Shown here: piece after piece, positions 62,790 through 64,000 of the stretch
How positions within the stretch are numbered: the first letter of the stretch is position 1
Layout of the letters: every line of letters begins with the position of its first letter
DNA from: Talpa occidentalis
Lineage: Eukaryota > Chordata > Mammalia > Eulipotyphla > Talpidae
Direction: 5' to 3'
NCBI RefSeq assembly: GCF_014898055.3
Contig: NW_023601433.1
Span: 83,461,106 to 83,525,105 of the forward strand
DNA length: 64,000 bases
Program-made: the position numbers and the translations under genes
Notes under the pieces: generated by a model
The model's input: only the letters and a program-made list of their open reading frames with translations
Told to the model about the DNA's origin: nothing
Databases searched by the model: none

Positions 62790-63165
62790 GCTAGTTTTGT
62801 TGGTTTATTACGATCATTTTTTCCTGGTCCCTTATGTGGGTCCCCTACAGTCCTCCTATAAGTGAAACCATTCCATATTTCTCCTTCTCCTGGCTTATTT
62901 CACTGAACATGATCCCTTCTAGCTCCATCCATGTTGCTGCGAATGGCATGAGTTTATCTTTTTTGATGGCTGAATAGTATTCCATCGTGTAGATACACCA
63001 CATCCTCTTGATCCAGTCATCTATTTTTGGGCATTGGGGTTGTTTCTATAGCTTACCTATTGTAAATAGTGCTGCAGTAAACATAGGGGTGGAGATATCC
63101 TTTGAATTAATGTTTTTGTGTCCTTTGAATCGATTCCCAGGAGTGGAATTGCTGGCTCCTTAGTC
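62790..63165 (-). mobile_element. antisense LINE-1 3' end
   Basis: On the plus strand, TTTTTTCCTGGTCCCTTATG is the reverse complement of the GGGACCAGGAAAAA word in the 3' UTR of the L1 at 6139-7371, so both copies belong to related L1 families. Next come TTCACTGAACATGATCCC, CTCCATCCATGTTGCTGCGA, GGCTGAATAGTATTCCAT, TTGTAAATAGTGCTGCAGTA and CCCAGGAGTGGAATTGCTGG, the antisense L1 ORF2 C-terminal region in order. It is 5' truncated on the minus strand at about 63165. I found no target-site duplications. Confidence 0.92.
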
Positions 63166-63419
63166 CTTTAAGGGCCTACGTACGTGGCTTCCGGGCTCCA
63201 AGGCCGCACATCTGGGAATACGGCAGCAGGACTCCAGGCAAAGTGCCCTCTGCGCACCTGTTTCCCAGGGTTCCGGCGCTGGGCCAGAGGAGCCTTCCTC
63301 CCAGCTTCCTCCTGAGCAAGACCAGTGCCCTCCTCATCATGCCCCGGGGTGGGGGGCGTCTGAGCATGGGCAGTGCCAAGCTCTCAGGCTTGTTTTCCAT
63401 GGCAAATCTAACCTCCATC

Positions 63420-63830
63420 AAAATAAAAACATTAAAATTTTTTATTGGTTTAATTTTAAAATTTAAAAAGATTAAAAAGTTTTTACAAATTAAATGTAAA
63501 AATTTAAATAAAATATAAATTATTTAAAAATTATATTTTATCACTTAAAACGTAACAGCTGTAATGACATGAGAAGCAACAAACTTTAATATTGTAATAT
63601 AATTTGTAATATAATTTGTAATATGCTACAACAAATACGAATACATTGCCAATGTGACATCTTGATTTTCTGGCTTTTCCATAAATTCAAGTCAGAAAAT
63701 GTATCCTTAGAGCCAAAATACTTATTTTTAGCAAAATTATTTATTTTTTTAATTTTTAATTAAAAAATTTAAGATTTGAAATAAAAATTAAGACTTTAAA
63801 TAAAAGTTAACAGGACTTGAAGTAAAAGTA
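63420..63830. repeat. AT-rich low-complexity block
   Basis: Almost entirely A and T for most of its length, with many TTTAAA, AAATTTAA and ATAAA words and a short TAATATAATTTG tandem (63592-63622). It holds no repeat family I can name. Such blocks can be degenerate simple repeats or matrix-attachment-type DNA. Confidence 0.8.
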
Positions 63831-64000
63831 AATGATTCATTTCCTTGGGGCCTCTTCTAGAAAATCTCTCTTCCTGTTATTCCCTATTTGAAGGCGTGTT
63901 TCCAGTTTGCACCAGTCTCACCATGGTTTCTAGGGGAATGTGGGGGGTTGGGGGCCAGTCAGGGTAGAGAGGACGGGGTGTGGCGGGACGAGGGCTCAGG
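63831..64000. other. unassigned window end
   Basis: Nothing recognised. Composition turns G-rich at the end. Confidence 0.5.

Noticed and set aside
1..64000. CRISPR arrays, bacterial operons, prophage or plasmid features
   Set aside because: No regularly spaced repeats, and the MIR, L2, L1 and ERV content shows mammalian nuclear DNA.
1..64000. Nuclear mitochondrial insertion
   Set aside because: No stretch resembled mitochondrial rRNA, tRNA or protein genes on reading, though a short diverged piece could be missed without a search.

Overview
This window looks like ordinary nuclear DNA from a placental mammal. It carries relics of ancient mammalian repeats (MIR, L2, a MER5-like hAT element), several LINE-1 fragments of different ages, endogenous-retrovirus (ERV) pieces, a solo LTR, and one complete tRNA-derived SINE with target-site duplications. 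That SINE is not primate Alu, rodent B1/B2, the carnivore, ruminant or equine tRNA SINEs, or bat VES as I remember them. It should identify the lineage in a library search, but I cannot name the order from memory. I found no protein-coding gene, rRNA, functional tRNA, CRISPR array or bacterial or phage feature. The open frames are short, occur on both strands and often run through repeats, as expected by chance. I read the window as intergenic or deep intronic.

Layout. 1-6138: unassigned DNA. 6139-7371: 5'-truncated LINE-1 with a 15-bp target-site duplication. 7372-11590: mostly unassigned, with a possible L1 relic. 11590-12990: decayed LINE-1. 12991-27940: mostly unassigned, with a 77-bp local duplication, an L1-like relic behind a poly-T tract, and two MIR relics. 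27940-28904: a MIR whose 86-bp core is present twice without a mismatch. 28905-37499: mostly unassigned, with a MIR and an antisense L1 piece. 37500-37910: LTR-like block. 40697-41339: well-preserved minus-strand solo LTR with 5-bp duplications, followed by an L1 piece. 46150-46340: L2 tail. 46430-50680: ERV-derived block. 50681-55161: mostly unassigned, with a conserved-looking segment. 55173-55443: the complete SINE, inserted beside or into a MIR. 55560-62160: several old repeats. 62160-62630: conserved-looking segment with a palindromic CRE. 62790-63165: antisense L1 tail. 63420-63830: very AT-rich block.

The most structured part is the ERV block. Two minus-oriented LTRs (47252-47643 and 50326-50680) enclose disrupted gag-like and pol-like sequence that reads on the minus strand. 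A third LTR piece lies inside in the opposite orientation, and a fourth LTR-like block lies just outside. This points to nesting, inversion or recombination after insertion. None of it is intact.

Nothing here amounts to a new gene system. The best leads are the rearranged ERV, the two short-range duplications, the lineage-specific SINE, the young solo LTR, and a few repeat-free segments that look like conserved regulatory DNA. That last label is a visual impression and needs a multi-species alignment.
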